Made by a program: the position numbers and the translations under genes
Notes under the pieces: model-generated
Told to the model about the DNA's origin: nothing
Database searches by the model: none
Seen by the model: only the letters and a program-made list of their open reading frames with translations
Source: Bombella pluederhausensis
GTDB taxonomy: Bacteria > Pseudomonadota > Alphaproteobacteria > Acetobacterales > Acetobacteraceae
Assembly (NCBI RefSeq): GCF_026385525.1
Contig: NZ_JANIDY010000006.1
Span: forward strand, 1 to 54,317
Direction of reading: 5' to 3'
Length of the DNA: 54,317 nt
Part shown: one piece after another, positions 28,782 through 38,132 of the stretch
How positions within the stretch are numbered: position 1 is the first letter of the stretch
Layout: each line of letters opens with the position of its first letter

Positions 28782-29852
28782 TCAGAAACCCTCCGTCAGC
28801 GTTGCCGGGGACAGTGATGAAAAACCATAATGACGCAGCCAGCGCAGATCACTCTCGTAGAAAGACCGCAGGTCCGTGATGCCATTCTTCAGCATGGCCA
28901 GACGCTCGATCCCCATACCGAAGGCAAAGCCCTGCCATTCTGCCGGGTCCAGCCCGCAATTGCTCAGCACACGGGAATGCACCATGCCAGCCCCCAGAAC
29001 CTCCAGCCAATCAGCCCCGGCACCGATCACGCCAGTTTCCCGTGACCAGCCGATGTCAATTTCCATGGAAGGCTCAGTGAAGGGGAAGTAGGACGCCCGG
29101 AACCGGACAGGCAGATCAGGCTGATTAAAGAAGGCCCGCAGGAACTCCGTCAGGCACCCTTTCAGATGGCCCAGCGTAATACCCTTCTCGATGACCAGCC
29201 CCTCACACTGATGGAACATCGGCGAATGGGTGGCATCATGATCGGCACGATAGGTCCGGCCCGGAGCGATGATGCGAATAGGCGGTTTCTCGCCCAGCAT
29301 GGTCCGAACCTGAACACCGGATGTCTGCGTCCGCAGCACCCGCAACTCCTCACTCTCACCAACAGCCGGAAGATAGAACGTATCCTGCTCTGTGCGGGCA
29401 GGGTGATGCTCCGGCGTGTTCAGGGCGGAGAAGTTATGCCACTGGCTTTCAATATCCGGCCCTTCCGCCACATGAAAATCCATGGCCCCGAAGATGGCTG
29501 TGATTTCCTCAATCGTCCGGCTGACAGGATGGATGAGACCAGCCGGTGCCGTGGCAGGCGGCTGGGTAATATCCACTGTCTCCTCTGCCAGACGCTGCTG
29601 GAGGGCCAGCTCCTCAATCTCCCTGCCACGCTGCTCAATCAGCACCGTCAGCTCGTCCCGCAGGCGGTTGAGGGCCTGCCCCCGTTCCTTGCGTTCCTCA
29701 TGCGAGAATGAACCGAGCTGCCGAAGCAAACCCGTCAGCTTACCTGAGCGCCCCAGCGTCCCTACACGGACAGCATCCCATTCGCTATGGGTGCTGGCCT
29801 GTTTCAGGGCCGCCAGTGTCTCATTTTTCAGAGTTTCGAGGTCATTGGCCAT
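28782..29852 (-). CDS. pheS: phenylalanyl-tRNA synthetase alpha subunit
   Basis: 356-residue catalytic class II subunit: N-terminal coiled coil, then motif 2 (SYFPFTEPSMEID) and motif 3 (GFAFGMGIERLAMLKNGI). Partner of pheT. The 175-base gap to rplT contains a terminator-like hairpin and a second 14-bp stem, so pheST expression may be set partly by read-through. Confidence 0.97.
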   Translation of the reverse strand: MANDLETLKNETLAALKQASTHSEWDAVRVGTLGRSGKLTGLLRQLGSFSHEERKERGQALNRLRDELTVLIEQRGREIEELALQQRLAEETVDITQPPATAPAGLIHPVSRTIEEITAIFGAMDFHVAEGPDIESQWHNFSALNTPEHHPARTEQDTFYLPAVGESEELRVLRTQTSGVQVRTMLGEKPPIRIIAPGRTYRADHDATHSPMFHQCEGLVIEKGITLGHLKGCLTEFLRAFFNQPDLPVRFRASYFPFTEPSMEIDIGWSRETGVIGAGADWLEVLGAGMVHSRVLSNCGLDPAEWQGFAFGMGIERLAMLKNGITDLRSFYESDLRWLRHYGFSSLSPATLTEGF

Positions 29853-29882
29853 AGCCTGTCTTCCATCATCTCATGAGCCTGT

Positions 29883-29918
29883 TTCAGGAACTTTTCCCAC
29901 GTCCGAAAAGTTCCTGAA
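29883..29918 (-). promoter_or_regulatory. 14-bp stem-loop in the pheS leader
   Basis: 29883-29896 pairs perfectly with 29905-29918 around an 8-base loop. No T run follows in the minus direction, so it is not a simple terminator. It sits about 30 bases before the pheS ATG. Confidence 0.55.
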
Positions 29919-29926
29919 GCAGCCTC

Positions 29927-29963
29927 AAAGAAAAACGGGCTGCTCCGTTACCAGAACAGCCCG
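29927..29963 (-). terminator. terminator or attenuator between rplT and pheS
   Basis: On the minus strand a 7-bp stem (CGGGCTG 29957-29963, CAGCCCG 29936-29942) is followed by TTTTTCTTT. It ends the rpmI-rplT transcript. An 8-codon open frame (29948-29971: Met-Ile-Gly-Gly-Leu-Phe-Trp-stop) with a GGAAGGG site overlaps its left arm. Confidence 0.65.
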
Positions 29964-30026
29964 CCAATCATCGGTCCCTTCCCTCACGGTCCATCAGAAA
30001 CGAACCGGAGAGGATGGGAGATCTTC

Positions 30027-30380
30027 TTACAGGGCTGCCTGAGCCTTGCGTACGATCTCAGCAAAAGCTGCTGCATCATCATAAGCGATGGCAGCAAGAA
30101 CCTTACGGTCGATCTCGATCCCAGCCTTGTTCAAACCGTTGATGAAACGGCTGTAGGTCAGGCCATGCTCACGCACGGCGGCGCTGATACGCTGGATCCA
30201 CAGGGAGCGGAAGTCACGCTTCTTGTTGCGGCGGTCACGATAGGCATAACGCAGTGCCTTCTCGACCCGCTCCAGAGCGATACGGTAGTTTGTGGAAGAA
30301 CGCCCGCGATAGCCTTTGGCGAGATCAAGGACCTTCTTGTGACGGGCGTGGGTGGTCGTACCCCGTTTAACACGTGCCAT
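30027..30380 (-). CDS. rplT: 50S ribosomal protein L20
   Basis: 117-residue basic L20: N-terminal [17 protein letters not shown] and [20 protein letters not shown] are typical. It binds 23S rRNA early in 50S assembly and, in other bacteria, represses its own operon. 14 bases after rpmI. Confidence 0.97.
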   Translation of the reverse strand: MARVKRGTTTHARHKKVLDLAKGYRGRSSTNYRIALERVEKALRYAYRDRRNKKRDFRSLWIQRISAAVREHGLTYSRFINGLNKAGIEIDRKVLAAIAYDDAAAFAEIVRKAQAAL

Positions 30381-30394
30381 GGTTTCTTAACTCC

Positions 30395-30598
30395 TTATGA
30401 CAGCCCGTAGGGTGCCCACTGTTTGACGGTACGAGCATCCATGTCCGTCATTGTCTGCGGACCGCGGTTGCTGCGCTTCATCTTCTGCGGACGGTTAATC
30501 AGGCCATGGCGCTTGTTGCCGGGACCACAGGTCACTTTGCCAGTCGCGGTGATCTTGAACCGCTTCTTGACCGAAGACTTCGTCTTCAATTTGGGCAT
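30395..30598 (-). CDS. rpmI: 50S ribosomal protein L35
   Basis: 67-residue L35 ([20 protein letters not shown]). ATG 30598 has a perfect AAGGAG 8 bases upstream; the frame continues to 30724 but that part is leader. infC, which precedes rpmI in many bacteria, is not here; the gcd gene diverges instead. Confidence 0.97.
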   Translation of the reverse strand: MPKLKTKSSVKKRFKITATGKVTCGPGNKRHGLINRPQKMKRSNRGPQTMTDMDARTVKQWAPYGLS

Positions 30599-30971
30599 TT
30601 TTATCTCCTTCAGTTCTGAAGTCCCCTCTCCCCTTACAGGGAAAAGAGACCGCACGGCCGGGCATGCCACATCATACGGCCCGGGCGCGTGCATAACCTG
30701 CTGGCGCTTATAGGGGTAACGCAACCGTGCCTCAAGAAAAAAACGCAGGATAACGCCATATGCTACCCGGCATATTGCCGCGGCAAAAATATCACATAAG
30801 CGTGATCATCATGTCAGGAGCACTTATCTGGTCCGAATTATTGGCCCAATATGCTTGACCCCTCACCCCTTCCCTGTGCTTAAAGACAGAAGATCATCAT
30901 CCGTAGCAGGTCTGCCCTGCTGGGGCATACTTGAAATGATTGATCAAGTTTAACAACACTGAGGCTTCTTC
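30599..30971. other. 373-bp divergent intergenic region rpmI/gcd
   Basis: Besides the rpmI promoter (30707-30735) and a leader of about 100 bases, it holds an AT-richer part (30760-30960) that must drive gcd. I see no convincing -35/-10 pair there; TTGACC (30855-30860) with CTTAAA 18 bases on is a weak candidate. GAGG lies 7 bases before the gcd ATG. No RNA gene was recognised. Confidence 0.5.
30707..30735 (-). promoter_or_regulatory. rpmI-rplT promoter
   Basis: On the minus strand TTGAGG (30730-30735), 17-base spacer, TATAAG (30707-30712). About 100 bases of leader follow before rpmI, long enough for L20-type autoregulation, though no specific fold was identified. Confidence 0.6.
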
Positions 30972-33419
30972 ATGTCCTCCACTTCCCGCACAGGGGGAAT
31001 CTGGGTTCCGCTGGTTGCCATCCTCATGGCGATTGTCGGCCTGCTACTGGTTGCTGGTGGTATCTACTCCATCAGCGAAGGTGGCCCCCTCTATTATCTC
31101 ATCAGCGGGCTGGGCATCTTGCTCAGCGCGTTCTTCGTTTACAAACGGAAACCGATCGGCCTTGCGATCTATGCACTCGTGCTGTTCGGTACCCTCATCT
31201 GGGCTCTCTGCGTCGTAGGCCTCAACTTCTGGAGCCTCGTGCCCCGGCTGGATGTTGTCATCATCATCGGCATTGTGCTGCTGCTGCCCTTCATCCGCCG
31301 CCCGCTGGCTGCCAACAAGCTGGCAACCATCCCGCTGAGTGTAGGCGTGGTCCTCAGTGCACTGGCACTTGTGGTCTCCGCCTTCATGGACCCCTATGAC
31401 ATCAGCGGATCCCTGCCGACCGAGCAGGTCAATGCCACACCGGCCAACCCGGACAATGTGCCGGACGGTGACTGGACATCCTACGCCCGTACACAGGATG
31501 GCAACCATTGGTCCCCGCTGGAGCAGATCAACAGCCATAACGTCAACAAGCTGAAAGTTGCTTGGGTGCTGCGGACTGGCGACCTGCCAGACCCGTCCCG
31601 TGACCCGGGTGAGGCCACCAATGAAGCCACACCGCTTGAGTTCGATAACACACTCTATTTCTGCTCCCTGCATCAGAAGGTCTTTGCCGTTGATGCTGTG
31701 ACCGGGAAAACGAAATGGGTGTTCGACCCCAAGGTAAATGTTAATCCTGGCTTCCAGCATCTGACATGCCGTGGCGTCAGCGCCCATACGATGCCTGCCA
31801 ATGCCGTTGACAGCAGCGGCCAGCCTGTCACCACAACAGATTGTGCCAAGCGCATCATCGCCATGGTCAATGATGGCCGCATGGTCGAGATCGATGCACA
31901 GACAGGTAAGGCCTGCCAGGGCTTCGGCGATAACGGTCAGGTGGACCTGCGTTTCTCCCATCAGCCCTATACGACAATCGGCGAATATGCACCGACATCA
32001 CCGCCGGTCGTTACGGACAAGCTGATTATCGTCAATAGTGCGGTGAAGGATAACGGGTCTGTCCATCAGCCTTCCGGGGCAACACGGGCCTATGACGTCT
32101 ATACAGGCAAGCTTGTCTGGGTATTTGACGCCGCCAACCCTGACCCGAACGAAATGCCGAGTGAAGAACACCCGCATTTCCATCCCAACTCCCCGAACTC
32201 CTGGTCTGTCTCGTCTTACGACAAGAACCTGAACATGGTGTACATCCCCATGGGTGTCGGTACACCTGACCAGTGGGGTGGCTATCGTGACAAGGATGCC
32301 GAGCGTTATCCGCCGGGTGTTGTGGCACTGAACGCTGATACGGGTAAGCTCGTCTGGTTCTACCAGACAGTCCATCATGACCTCTGGGACATGGATGCTT
32401 CCGCACAGCCTAACCTTGTGGACATCACCCAGAAGGATGGCAGCCTGGTTCCGGCCATCTATATCCCGACCAAGAGCGGCGACATCTTCGTGCTGGACCG
32501 CCGTACAGGCCAGCCGATTGTCCCAGCACCGGAAGTTCCGGTTCCGGGTGGTGCGGCTACGGGTGACCATACCAGCCCGACACAGCCTCACTCTGATCTG
32601 AGCCTGCGCCCGAAAGCACCGCTGTCCGACCGTGACATGTGGGGGGCAACGATCCTCGATCAGATGGTCTGTAGCGTGTACTTCCACAGCCTGCGCTATG
32701 AAGGCCCCTATACGCCGCCTTCAACACAGGGCACGCTGGTTTTCCCGGGCGATCTGGGTATGTTCGAATGGGGTGGGCTGGCTGTTGACCCGCGTCGTCA
32801 GGTTGCCTTCACCAACCCGATCTCCATTCCGTTCGTTTCCACACTGGTTCCCCGTGGACCGGGTAACCCACGCTGGCCTGATGCCAACAGCAAGGGCGGT
32901 AGCGGCGGCGAAACAGGGCTCCAGCCGAATTACGGCATCCCTTACGCCGTCAACCTCCATCCCTTCCTGGACCCGCTACTGGCTAAGATCGGGCTGTTCG
33001 TACCGTGCCGTACGCCACCGTGGGGCGCTGTCGCCGGGATTGACCTGCGGACCAACAAGGTCGTCTGGCAGCATCGCAACGGAACCCTGCGGGACTCCCT
33101 GCACGGCTCCATCCTGCCGATCCAGCTGCCGCCTATCAAGATCGGTGTACCGAGCCTTGGCGGGCCGCTGGCAACAGCTGGCAACGTAGCCTTCCTGACA
33201 TCCACGCAGGACTACTACATCCGTGCCTATGATATGACGACCGGCCATGTCATCTGGAAAGACCGTCTCCCTGCTGGGGCACAGTCTTCCCCCATGACCT
33301 ACAGCATCAACGGTCGCCAGTACATCGTGACCTATGCTGGTGGGCATGGCTCCTTCATGAGCAAGATGGGTGATTATCTGATCGCCTATGCCCTGCCGGA
33401 GGAAAGCGACAAAAAATGA
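30972..33419 (+). CDS. gcd: membrane-bound PQQ-dependent glucose dehydrogenase
   Basis: Quinoprotein that oxidises glucose to gluconolactone in the periplasm and passes electrons to ubiquinone. The 815-residue protein begins with five membrane helices (residues about 10-140), followed by the eight-bladed PQQ propeller: DWTSYARTQDGNHWSPLEQI (start), TPLEFDNTLYFCSLHQKVFA, a CRGVSAH stretch, YQTVHHDLWDMD, and the C-terminal WKDRLPAGAQSSPMTYSING. This enzyme is a hallmark of acetic acid bacteria. Monocistronic, with a strong terminator at 33451. Confidence 0.97.
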   Translation: MSSTSRTGGIWVPLVAILMAIVGLLLVAGGIYSISEGGPLYYLISGLGILLSAFFVYKRKPIGLAIYALVLFGTLIWALCVVGLNFWSLVPRLDVVIIIGIVLLLPFIRRPLAANKLATIPLSVGVVLSALALVVSAFMDPYDISGSLPTEQVNATPANPDNVPDGDWTSYARTQDGNHWSPLEQINSHNVNKLKVAWVLRTGDLPDPSRDPGEATNEATPLEFDNTLYFCSLHQKVFAVDAVTGKTKWVFDPKVNVNPGFQHLTCRGVSAHTMPANAVDSSGQPVTTTDCAKRIIAMVNDGRMVEIDAQTGKACQGFGDNGQVDLRFSHQPYTTIGEYAPTSPPVVTDKLIIVNSAVKDNGSVHQPSGATRAYDVYTGKLVWVFDAANPDPNEMPSEEHPHFHPNSPNSWSVSSYDKNLNMVYIPMGVGTPDQWGGYRDKDAERYPPGVVALNADTGKLVWFYQTVHHDLWDMDASAQPNLVDITQKDGSLVPAIYIPTKSGDIFVLDRRTGQPIVPAPEVPVPGGAATGDHTSPTQPHSDLSLRPKAPLSDRDMWGATILDQMVCSVYFHSLRYEGPYTPPSTQGTLVFPGDLGMFEWGGLAVDPRRQVAFTNPISIPFVSTLVPRGPGNPRWPDANSKGGSGGETGLQPNYGIPYAVNLHPFLDPLLAKIGLFVPCRTPPWGAVAGIDLRTNKVVWQHRNGTLRDSLHGSILPIQLPPIKIGVPSLGGPLATAGNVAFLTSTQDYYIRAYDMTTGHVIWKDRLPAGAQSSPMTYSINGRQYIVTYAGGHGSFMSKMGDYLIAYALPEESDKK

Positions 33420-33450
33420 TGAGCTGACCAGTTCATCATGAAATAAAAAG

Positions 33451-33482
33451 AGGGGAGCGTCCTTATGGACCTCCCCTTTTTT
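33451..33482 (+). terminator. gcd terminator
   Basis: GGGGAG-C-GTCC/GGAC-CTCCCC stem (one bulged C) with TTAT loop, followed by six T. Confidence 0.85.
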
Positions 33483-33641
33483 GTGGCCGTATTTACGGAT
33501 AATTAAACCCAGACCACAACATCCAGTAATAAATATATATTATTATTAAAAATGACGGAGACTTCACTATCGCCATGCTGGCGTTCTGTATAGGGTGGAG
33601 TCAGATTAGTCGCCTACCGTTCTGACAGAAGGAAAAGTCTC

Positions 33642-33959
33642 ATGATGTTCCGCCGCATGGCCGCATTTGCTCTTATCGCCAGCGCCCTGACCAGTCAGGC
33701 AGCTTTTGCCGCTCACAGCAAGGCCCATCACTGCCGTAATGAAAAAGGGCAGTTCACAAAATGCGAGAAGCAGAAAGCCAAGCCCTGCCGGGACCAGAAG
33801 GGCAAATTCACCAAATGCGCCAGCAAAGACAAGGACAGCAAGCCAGCCGCTGAAGCTACCACAACAGCCCCTGACACTGTAAAAGACAGCACCAACCCGA
33901 TGAAGTCTGATATGCCTGCTCCCGGTACCCCGGCACCGGCTGCAACACCGGCACCGTGA
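33642..33959 (+). CDS. small secreted protein with two Cys-framed repeats
   Basis: A 105-residue exported protein: signal peptide (about 1-22, ending AAFA), then two copies of an 11-residue motif of the form C-R-x-x-K-G-x-F-T-K-C (about residues 31-41 and 49-59), then an Ala/Pro/Thr-rich tail. The four cysteines could pair in the periplasm or bind metal. The motif resembles small exported proteins common in acetic acid bacteria; I do not know a function. AGAAGG lies before the ATG. Ends at a long bidirectional terminator. Confidence 0.75.
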   Translation: MMFRRMAAFALIASALTSQAAFAAHSKAHHCRNEKGQFTKCEKQKAKPCRDQKGKFTKCASKDKDSKPAAEATTTAPDTVKDSTNPMKSDMPAPGTPAPAATPAP

Positions 33960-33986
33960 CTCGTCTCTAAGGGCATAGACCCGTCA

Positions 33987-34030
33987 TGAAAGAAGGCCCT
34001 CCAGTCATCACGCTGGAGGGCCTTCTTTCA
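33987..34030. terminator. bidirectional terminator, 18-bp perfect stem
   Basis: 33987-34004 pairs perfectly with 34013-34030 around TCATCACG. The outer end of the stem is A/T-rich on both sides (GAAAGAAGG/CCTTCTTTC), so it serves the small secreted protein gene and sufE, which converge here. Confidence 0.85.
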
Positions 34031-34047
34031 TTTACCAGATACAGTTT

Positions 34048-34491
34048 TCAACCTGCGGCACACTGTCGAATGGCCTTTGCCATTGCCTCGACCCCATTCC
34101 CACGATTGGCCGAAAGAGCTTTTACAAGACCCAACTCGTGCAGGAAGACCGGCTCTGTCTCCAAAATCTCGTCCCGTGTTCGGCCTGAATAGACCCTCAG
34201 CAACAGGGCCACTAATCCCTGAACAATAGCTGCATCAGATGCTCCGGCAAAAAACAGGCGTCCGTCCCGTTCTTCTGCCTCCAGCCAGACCTGACTCTGA
34301 CACCCCGGCACACGATGGGCATCATTCTGCCATTCCTGCGGAAAAGCCGGAATCTTTCGCCCCAGCTCTATGATGTACTGATAACGCTCCATCCAGTCAT
34401 CAAACAGAGAAAGCTCGTCACCAATCGCTGCAATGGCCTGTGCGGCATTATCTTCCTGCGGCTGTACAAAACAGGATGTCTTATCGGCCAT
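34048..34491 (-). CDS. sufE: SufE-family cysteine desulfuration protein
   Basis: Accepts sulfur from SufS and hands it to the Fe-S scaffold. The family core is present: YQYIIELGRKIPAFP near the N-terminus and the sulfur-accepting cysteine in VPGCQSQVWLEAE; then ASDAAIVQGLVALLLRVYSG. I chose ATG 34491 (147 residues); an in-frame ATG at 34518 also exists, and AAGGAG lies between the two. The partner sufS is not in the window. Downstream of the kinase genes on the same strand but separated by 63-90 bases. Confidence 0.9.
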   Translation of the reverse strand: MADKTSCFVQPQEDNAAQAIAAIGDELSLFDDWMERYQYIIELGRKIPAFPQEWQNDAHRVPGCQSQVWLEAEERDGRLFFAGASDAAIVQGLVALLLRVYSGRTRDEILETEPVFLHELGLVKALSANRGNGVEAMAKAIRQCAAG

Positions 34492-34581
34492 ACATCTCAG
34501 CCCTTCTCCTTGGTCCATCTTGAAAGCGCATCATACCCGGCTCTGGCAGAATGAAAACCACTCCCTCAACAGGGTGCTCTG

Positions 34582-36084
34582 TCAGCTCTGCAATATGGGG
34601 AGCAGAAGTCTCATAGTCGTGCCCTGTCCGGGAGCACTCTCCACAACAACATCACCATGATGCGCCAGAATGAAGCTGTATATGCCTGCTAATCCCAGCC
34701 CTGTTCCTTTCCCAGCCTGTTTGGTGGTGAAGAAGGGTTCGAAAATATGGCGCTGAACGTCCTCGTCCATCCCCTCGCCTTCATCCCGTACTTCCAGTGC
34801 TAAGGCATGGTCTTGCTCACATTCTGACGGTGCAGCGGGTAATCTGTGAGAAATGCGATAAGCTGCAAGCGTCACGATACCGCCATTCGGCATGGCGTCA
34901 CGGGCATTCACACAGAGATTCAGCAGGGCCATTTCCAGCTGTTCCGGGCACGTCAGAACAGGCGGCAGAGTCTCGGCTGAGATATCAAGCACAAAACGGA
35001 TAGCCGGGACTGCCCCGTAAAAGCTTTGCCGGAACAGACAGGCCCGTTCCTTCAAAAACAGGTTCATATCCAGCGGACGCACCGTCATGCTCTCACTCTT
35101 GCCAGCCCGTCCAAACTGAAGAAGCCGGCGGGTCAGCACCTCTCCCCGCATGACAGTATCAAGAGCCCGATTCAGCCATTTCTGCTTGATGTCCTGAACG
35201 GTCTCGCTATGGATATCCAGCTCGGCCAGCGTATCCAGACACCCGCCCAATATGGTGAGAAGATTATTGAAGTCATGGGCCACACCGCCTGCCAGACGGC
35301 CTAAGGCTTCCAACCGTTCTCCCCGGTTCAGCCTATTTTCCATCATCACCCGATGGGTCACGTCCCTGTCCACACTGACCTGCCATGCCTCGGCAAAAGA
35401 GGCACCCTCCGGCCATTTCAGTGCCATGCGGAAAATCTCGTGCCATATGCTCTTGCCGTCCTTCGTGCAGACCTCCAACAGCTCCTCAGCTTGCCCATCC
35501 CGCCAGACCTGCTTACGCATCCTCTCGATGACTGGCTGAAGGCTGGGTTCATAGTGGTCCTGCTCCAGCTGACTGTCACAGTCACGATTACTGCGAATGC
35601 ACCGCCCCTGCGCATCTGAGAAGACCAGCCCAAAGGGCAATCCTTCCATCAAACCACGCAGAAGGGCCTGCTCAACCTTTAGAGCCCGCTGAGCCTGCCA
35701 TGTTCTATGAGCCTCATGCACGAGGCTGAATACATGATCGGCTTCCCACGGTTTATGCACATAGGCCACAATCTTCCCGTGGTTGAGAGCTTCTACCACG
35801 GCGTCCAGATCCGCATAGCCTGTCAACAGGATGGCACGAGCATCGGAACAGGAACAGGCACGACCAAGAAACTGGTCGCCTGTCATTCCGGGCATCCGCT
35901 GGTCTGAAATAATGACCGAAATCTCCGGATGCTCTGCCAGCAGGGCAAGGGCCTCATGGGGGTCCGTTGCCTTCAGCAGCGTGCAGCTTTCTTCCAGCAG
36001 ATCACCAAGAGCAACGAGTATTTCCTCTTCGTCATCCAGCAGAAGAACGCAAGGTCTGGCCTTTATAGTGTAAGGCTCGTTCAT
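34582..36084 (-). CDS. hybrid sensor kinase: receiver-PAS-like-histidine kinase
   Basis: A 500-residue cytosolic protein. Residues 10-125 are an intact receiver domain (acid pocket D17/D18, phosphoacceptor D61 in IISDQRMPGMTG, T88, K111 in HKPWE). Residues about 140-245 look like a PAS sensor domain. The kinase core has H270 in LGRLAGGVAHDFNN and N, G1 and G2 boxes (NLCVNARDAM, DEGEGMDE, GKGTGLGLAG). No membrane helices. Its start overlaps the upstream kinase gene by 53 bases, so the two are translated from one mRNA, and the upstream kinase may phosphorylate D61. Confidence 0.88.
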   Translation of the reverse strand: MNEPYTIKARPCVLLLDDEEEILVALGDLLEESCTLLKATDPHEALALLAEHPEISVIISDQRMPGMTGDQFLGRACSCSDARAILLTGYADLDAVVEALNHGKIVAYVHKPWEADHVFSLVHEAHRTWQAQRALKVEQALLRGLMEGLPFGLVFSDAQGRCIRSNRDCDSQLEQDHYEPSLQPVIERMRKQVWRDGQAEELLEVCTKDGKSIWHEIFRMALKWPEGASFAEAWQVSVDRDVTHRVMMENRLNRGERLEALGRLAGGVAHDFNNLLTILGGCLDTLAELDIHSETVQDIKQKWLNRALDTVMRGEVLTRRLLQFGRAGKSESMTVRPLDMNLFLKERACLFRQSFYGAVPAIRFVLDISAETLPPVLTCPEQLEMALLNLCVNARDAMPNGGIVTLAAYRISHRLPAAPSECEQDHALALEVRDEGEGMDEDVQRHIFEPFFTTKQAGKGTGLGLAGIYSFILAHHGDVVVESAPGQGTTMRLLLPILQS

Positions 36085-38002
36085 GCAGTTTTATTTCCTC
36101 CTGTGCCCTGCGCCGTTCTGGCTCTCGTACAGCCCATCCTTCTGCCGTCTCATGAACAGGAAGGCGAATCACAAAATGTGCACCACGCCCGGCGGCCCCT
36201 TCATGTCCTTCTGACGGACAGGCGTCTCCCGCATCTGGCGTATCCATGACATCAATCGTCCCACCATGAGCCTGAACGATTCCATGAACGATGGACAGGC
36301 CCAGCCCCGTCCCCTGCCCCTGTGCCTTGGTGGTAAAGAAAGGATCAAAAATCCAAGGACGAACCGCTGAGTCGATACCAGGCCCGTTATCACTGACCCT
36401 AATTTCATAGATACCATCATAAAGGCGTGTTGTAATCCGTATCAGCCCTTTGTGATGAAGCTTCCCTTCCTGCCGGGCATCATTCAACGCATCCGCCGCA
36501 TTGGCGATGAGATTCATAACTGCCTGATGAAACAGCGTTTCCTGACAGATCAGCCCTAATGGAGCATCAAGGCAGCACTCCACTGTAATTTCTTTTCCCA
36601 GCCTGTGGCGAACCAGTGCCAGACCGGCCTCTATGGCCTCGCCAGCATTCACCATACACCATTGGCCTTCTTCCAGCCGGGAGAAACGGCGCAGACGCAC
36701 GACAAGGTCCCGTATCCGGCCCAGCCCCGTCTTCATAGCATCAAGCCGGGCTGTTGCCTGTCCAATCCGGGCCCGCTCCGCCTTGCCCGGAATGATGCGC
36801 TGCGCCCATAGCAGGCACCGCTCCACCGTATCGGCGTGGCCCAGCGTAAAGGCCAGCGGATTATTGATCTCATGCGCAATACCGGCCACCAGCTCCCCCA
36901 GAGAAGCCATCTTGGCCGTCTGCACCAGTCTGGCCTGTGTCTGCATCAGCTCGTCATTCATCTGGGCCAGCTCACGGTTCGCATGGGCCAACGCTTCTGC
37001 CAGCGACGCCTGTGCCTGTGCAGCCTCCAGCGCCAGAGCTGACTGTTGCCTTTCCATCTCACGCTGGCGGAAGGCCTCATTCTCCCGCCGCCGCCGCACC
37101 ATCGCCCGGATACGCAACGCCAACACGACCGGCGTCATATCACTGGGGACAAGGTCCTCCAGCCCAGCCTCCAGAAACACGACACAGGACTCACCACGGA
37201 ACCGCTCCGCTGGCACGATACCCAGAATCCGAAAGGGAATCCCCCCCTGCGCCCGCAAGGCATGACGGCGCTGGTCCAACAGACGACAAAAAGAGAGGTC
37301 TGCCTCGTTATCCTGCATATCCTCCAACACGATGCAGTCCGGCCCATCCGGGTCTGTCAGCCAGCCTCCATTCAGCAGATCGCTGGAGCGTGTAACGGTG
37401 GTCACGGTATGCCCATCCCGCCAGAGCAATTCCCCGAGACCAACTTCCTCCATTCCATCAGAGACATTGCCGCAAGCGGAAAAACTTGGGTCATTCCAGA
37501 AATCCAAGACCGACTCATCTTCCGGTGCCCGGACGATAACCACTCTGGCCCGCCGTGCATGCCATTGCGGATTACGATGCCGCTTTTCCTCCGCCAGATG
37601 CAGAAGCGTACGGATACGCAACAGCAAAAGATCAGAATGAGCCGAACTGGACAGATAGGCATCAGCACCACTCTCCAGCCCATCCATCTCAACCCGTGGG
37701 GAAACATCTTCTGTCAGCATCAGTACAGGCACGTCCTGCATGGCAGGAGTCGCCCTGACACGGCGCACAAACTGCCCGGCGCTCATTCCCCGCTGGAGAG
37801 TGCAACAGATGACCATATCCACCCGCCTTTTTTCCCTGCAGCAGGCTTCCAGTACCTCCAGCATTGCTTCACCACCCTGCCGGCAGGTAACGTCCATTCC
37901 CTCATTACGCAGCAGACCGTAAACCCGGCTATGGTCATCTCCAGCCGGGTCCAGCAGCAAAATATGAACGTCTTTTTCATCCAGCGTGGGTAAGATTTGC
38001 AT
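36032..38002 (-). CDS. histidine kinase with two degenerate receiver-like domains
   Basis: A 656-residue soluble protein. Residues 10-140 and about 150-310 resemble tandem PleD-type receiver domains, but the phosphoacceptor aspartate is replaced: C67 in the first (DMVICC) and E227 in the second (DCIVLED); the conserved lysine of the first is a serine (YLSSSAH). A coiled coil (315-360) leads to the kinase core with H377 in GIAHEINNPLAF, NLIANAADALND, DNGPGID and GQGTGLGLSIV. AGAGG precedes the ATG. It should be a sensor kinase whose receivers work as non-phosphorylated input or docking domains. Confidence 0.87.
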   Translation of the reverse strand: MQILPTLDEKDVHILLLDPAGDDHSRVYGLLRNEGMDVTCRQGGEAMLEVLEACCREKRRVDMVICCTLQRGMSAGQFVRRVRATPAMQDVPVLMLTEDVSPRVEMDGLESGADAYLSSSAHSDLLLLRIRTLLHLAEEKRHRNPQWHARRARVVIVRAPEDESVLDFWNDPSFSACGNVSDGMEEVGLGELLWRDGHTVTTVTRSSDLLNGGWLTDPDGPDCIVLEDMQDNEADLSFCRLLDQRRHALRAQGGIPFRILGIVPAERFRGESCVVFLEAGLEDLVPSDMTPVVLALRIRAMVRRRRENEAFRQREMERQQSALALEAAQAQASLAEALAHANRELAQMNDELMQTQARLVQTAKMASLGELVAGIAHEINNPLAFTLGHADTVERCLLWAQRIIPGKAERARIGQATARLDAMKTGLGRIRDLVVRLRRFSRLEEGQWCMVNAGEAIEAGLALVRHRLGKEITVECCLDAPLGLICQETLFHQAVMNLIANAADALNDARQEGKLHHKGLIRITTRLYDGIYEIRVSDNGPGIDSAVRPWIFDPFFTTKAQGQGTGLGLSIVHGIVQAHGGTIDVMDTPDAGDACPSEGHEGAAGRGAHFVIRLPVHETAEGWAVREPERRRAQEEIKLHERALHYKGQTLRSSAG

Positions 38003-38132
38003 TACGCCTCTCTTGAAGCTAGGTGCAGAAGTAAGGAGACAGAACGGGAAAAGTTTTCACCCTGCCCTTCATCTCCCTTCCACTTTACGTCATTGCACGC
38101 ATTGTTGTCTTACAGGAAGGTCTTGAATATTC

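Noticed and set aside
30930-30948. FNR/CRP-like site upstream of gcd (TTGAA ... ATCAA)
   Set aside because: The half-sites are 7 bases apart, not 4, so it does not fit the FNR consensus.
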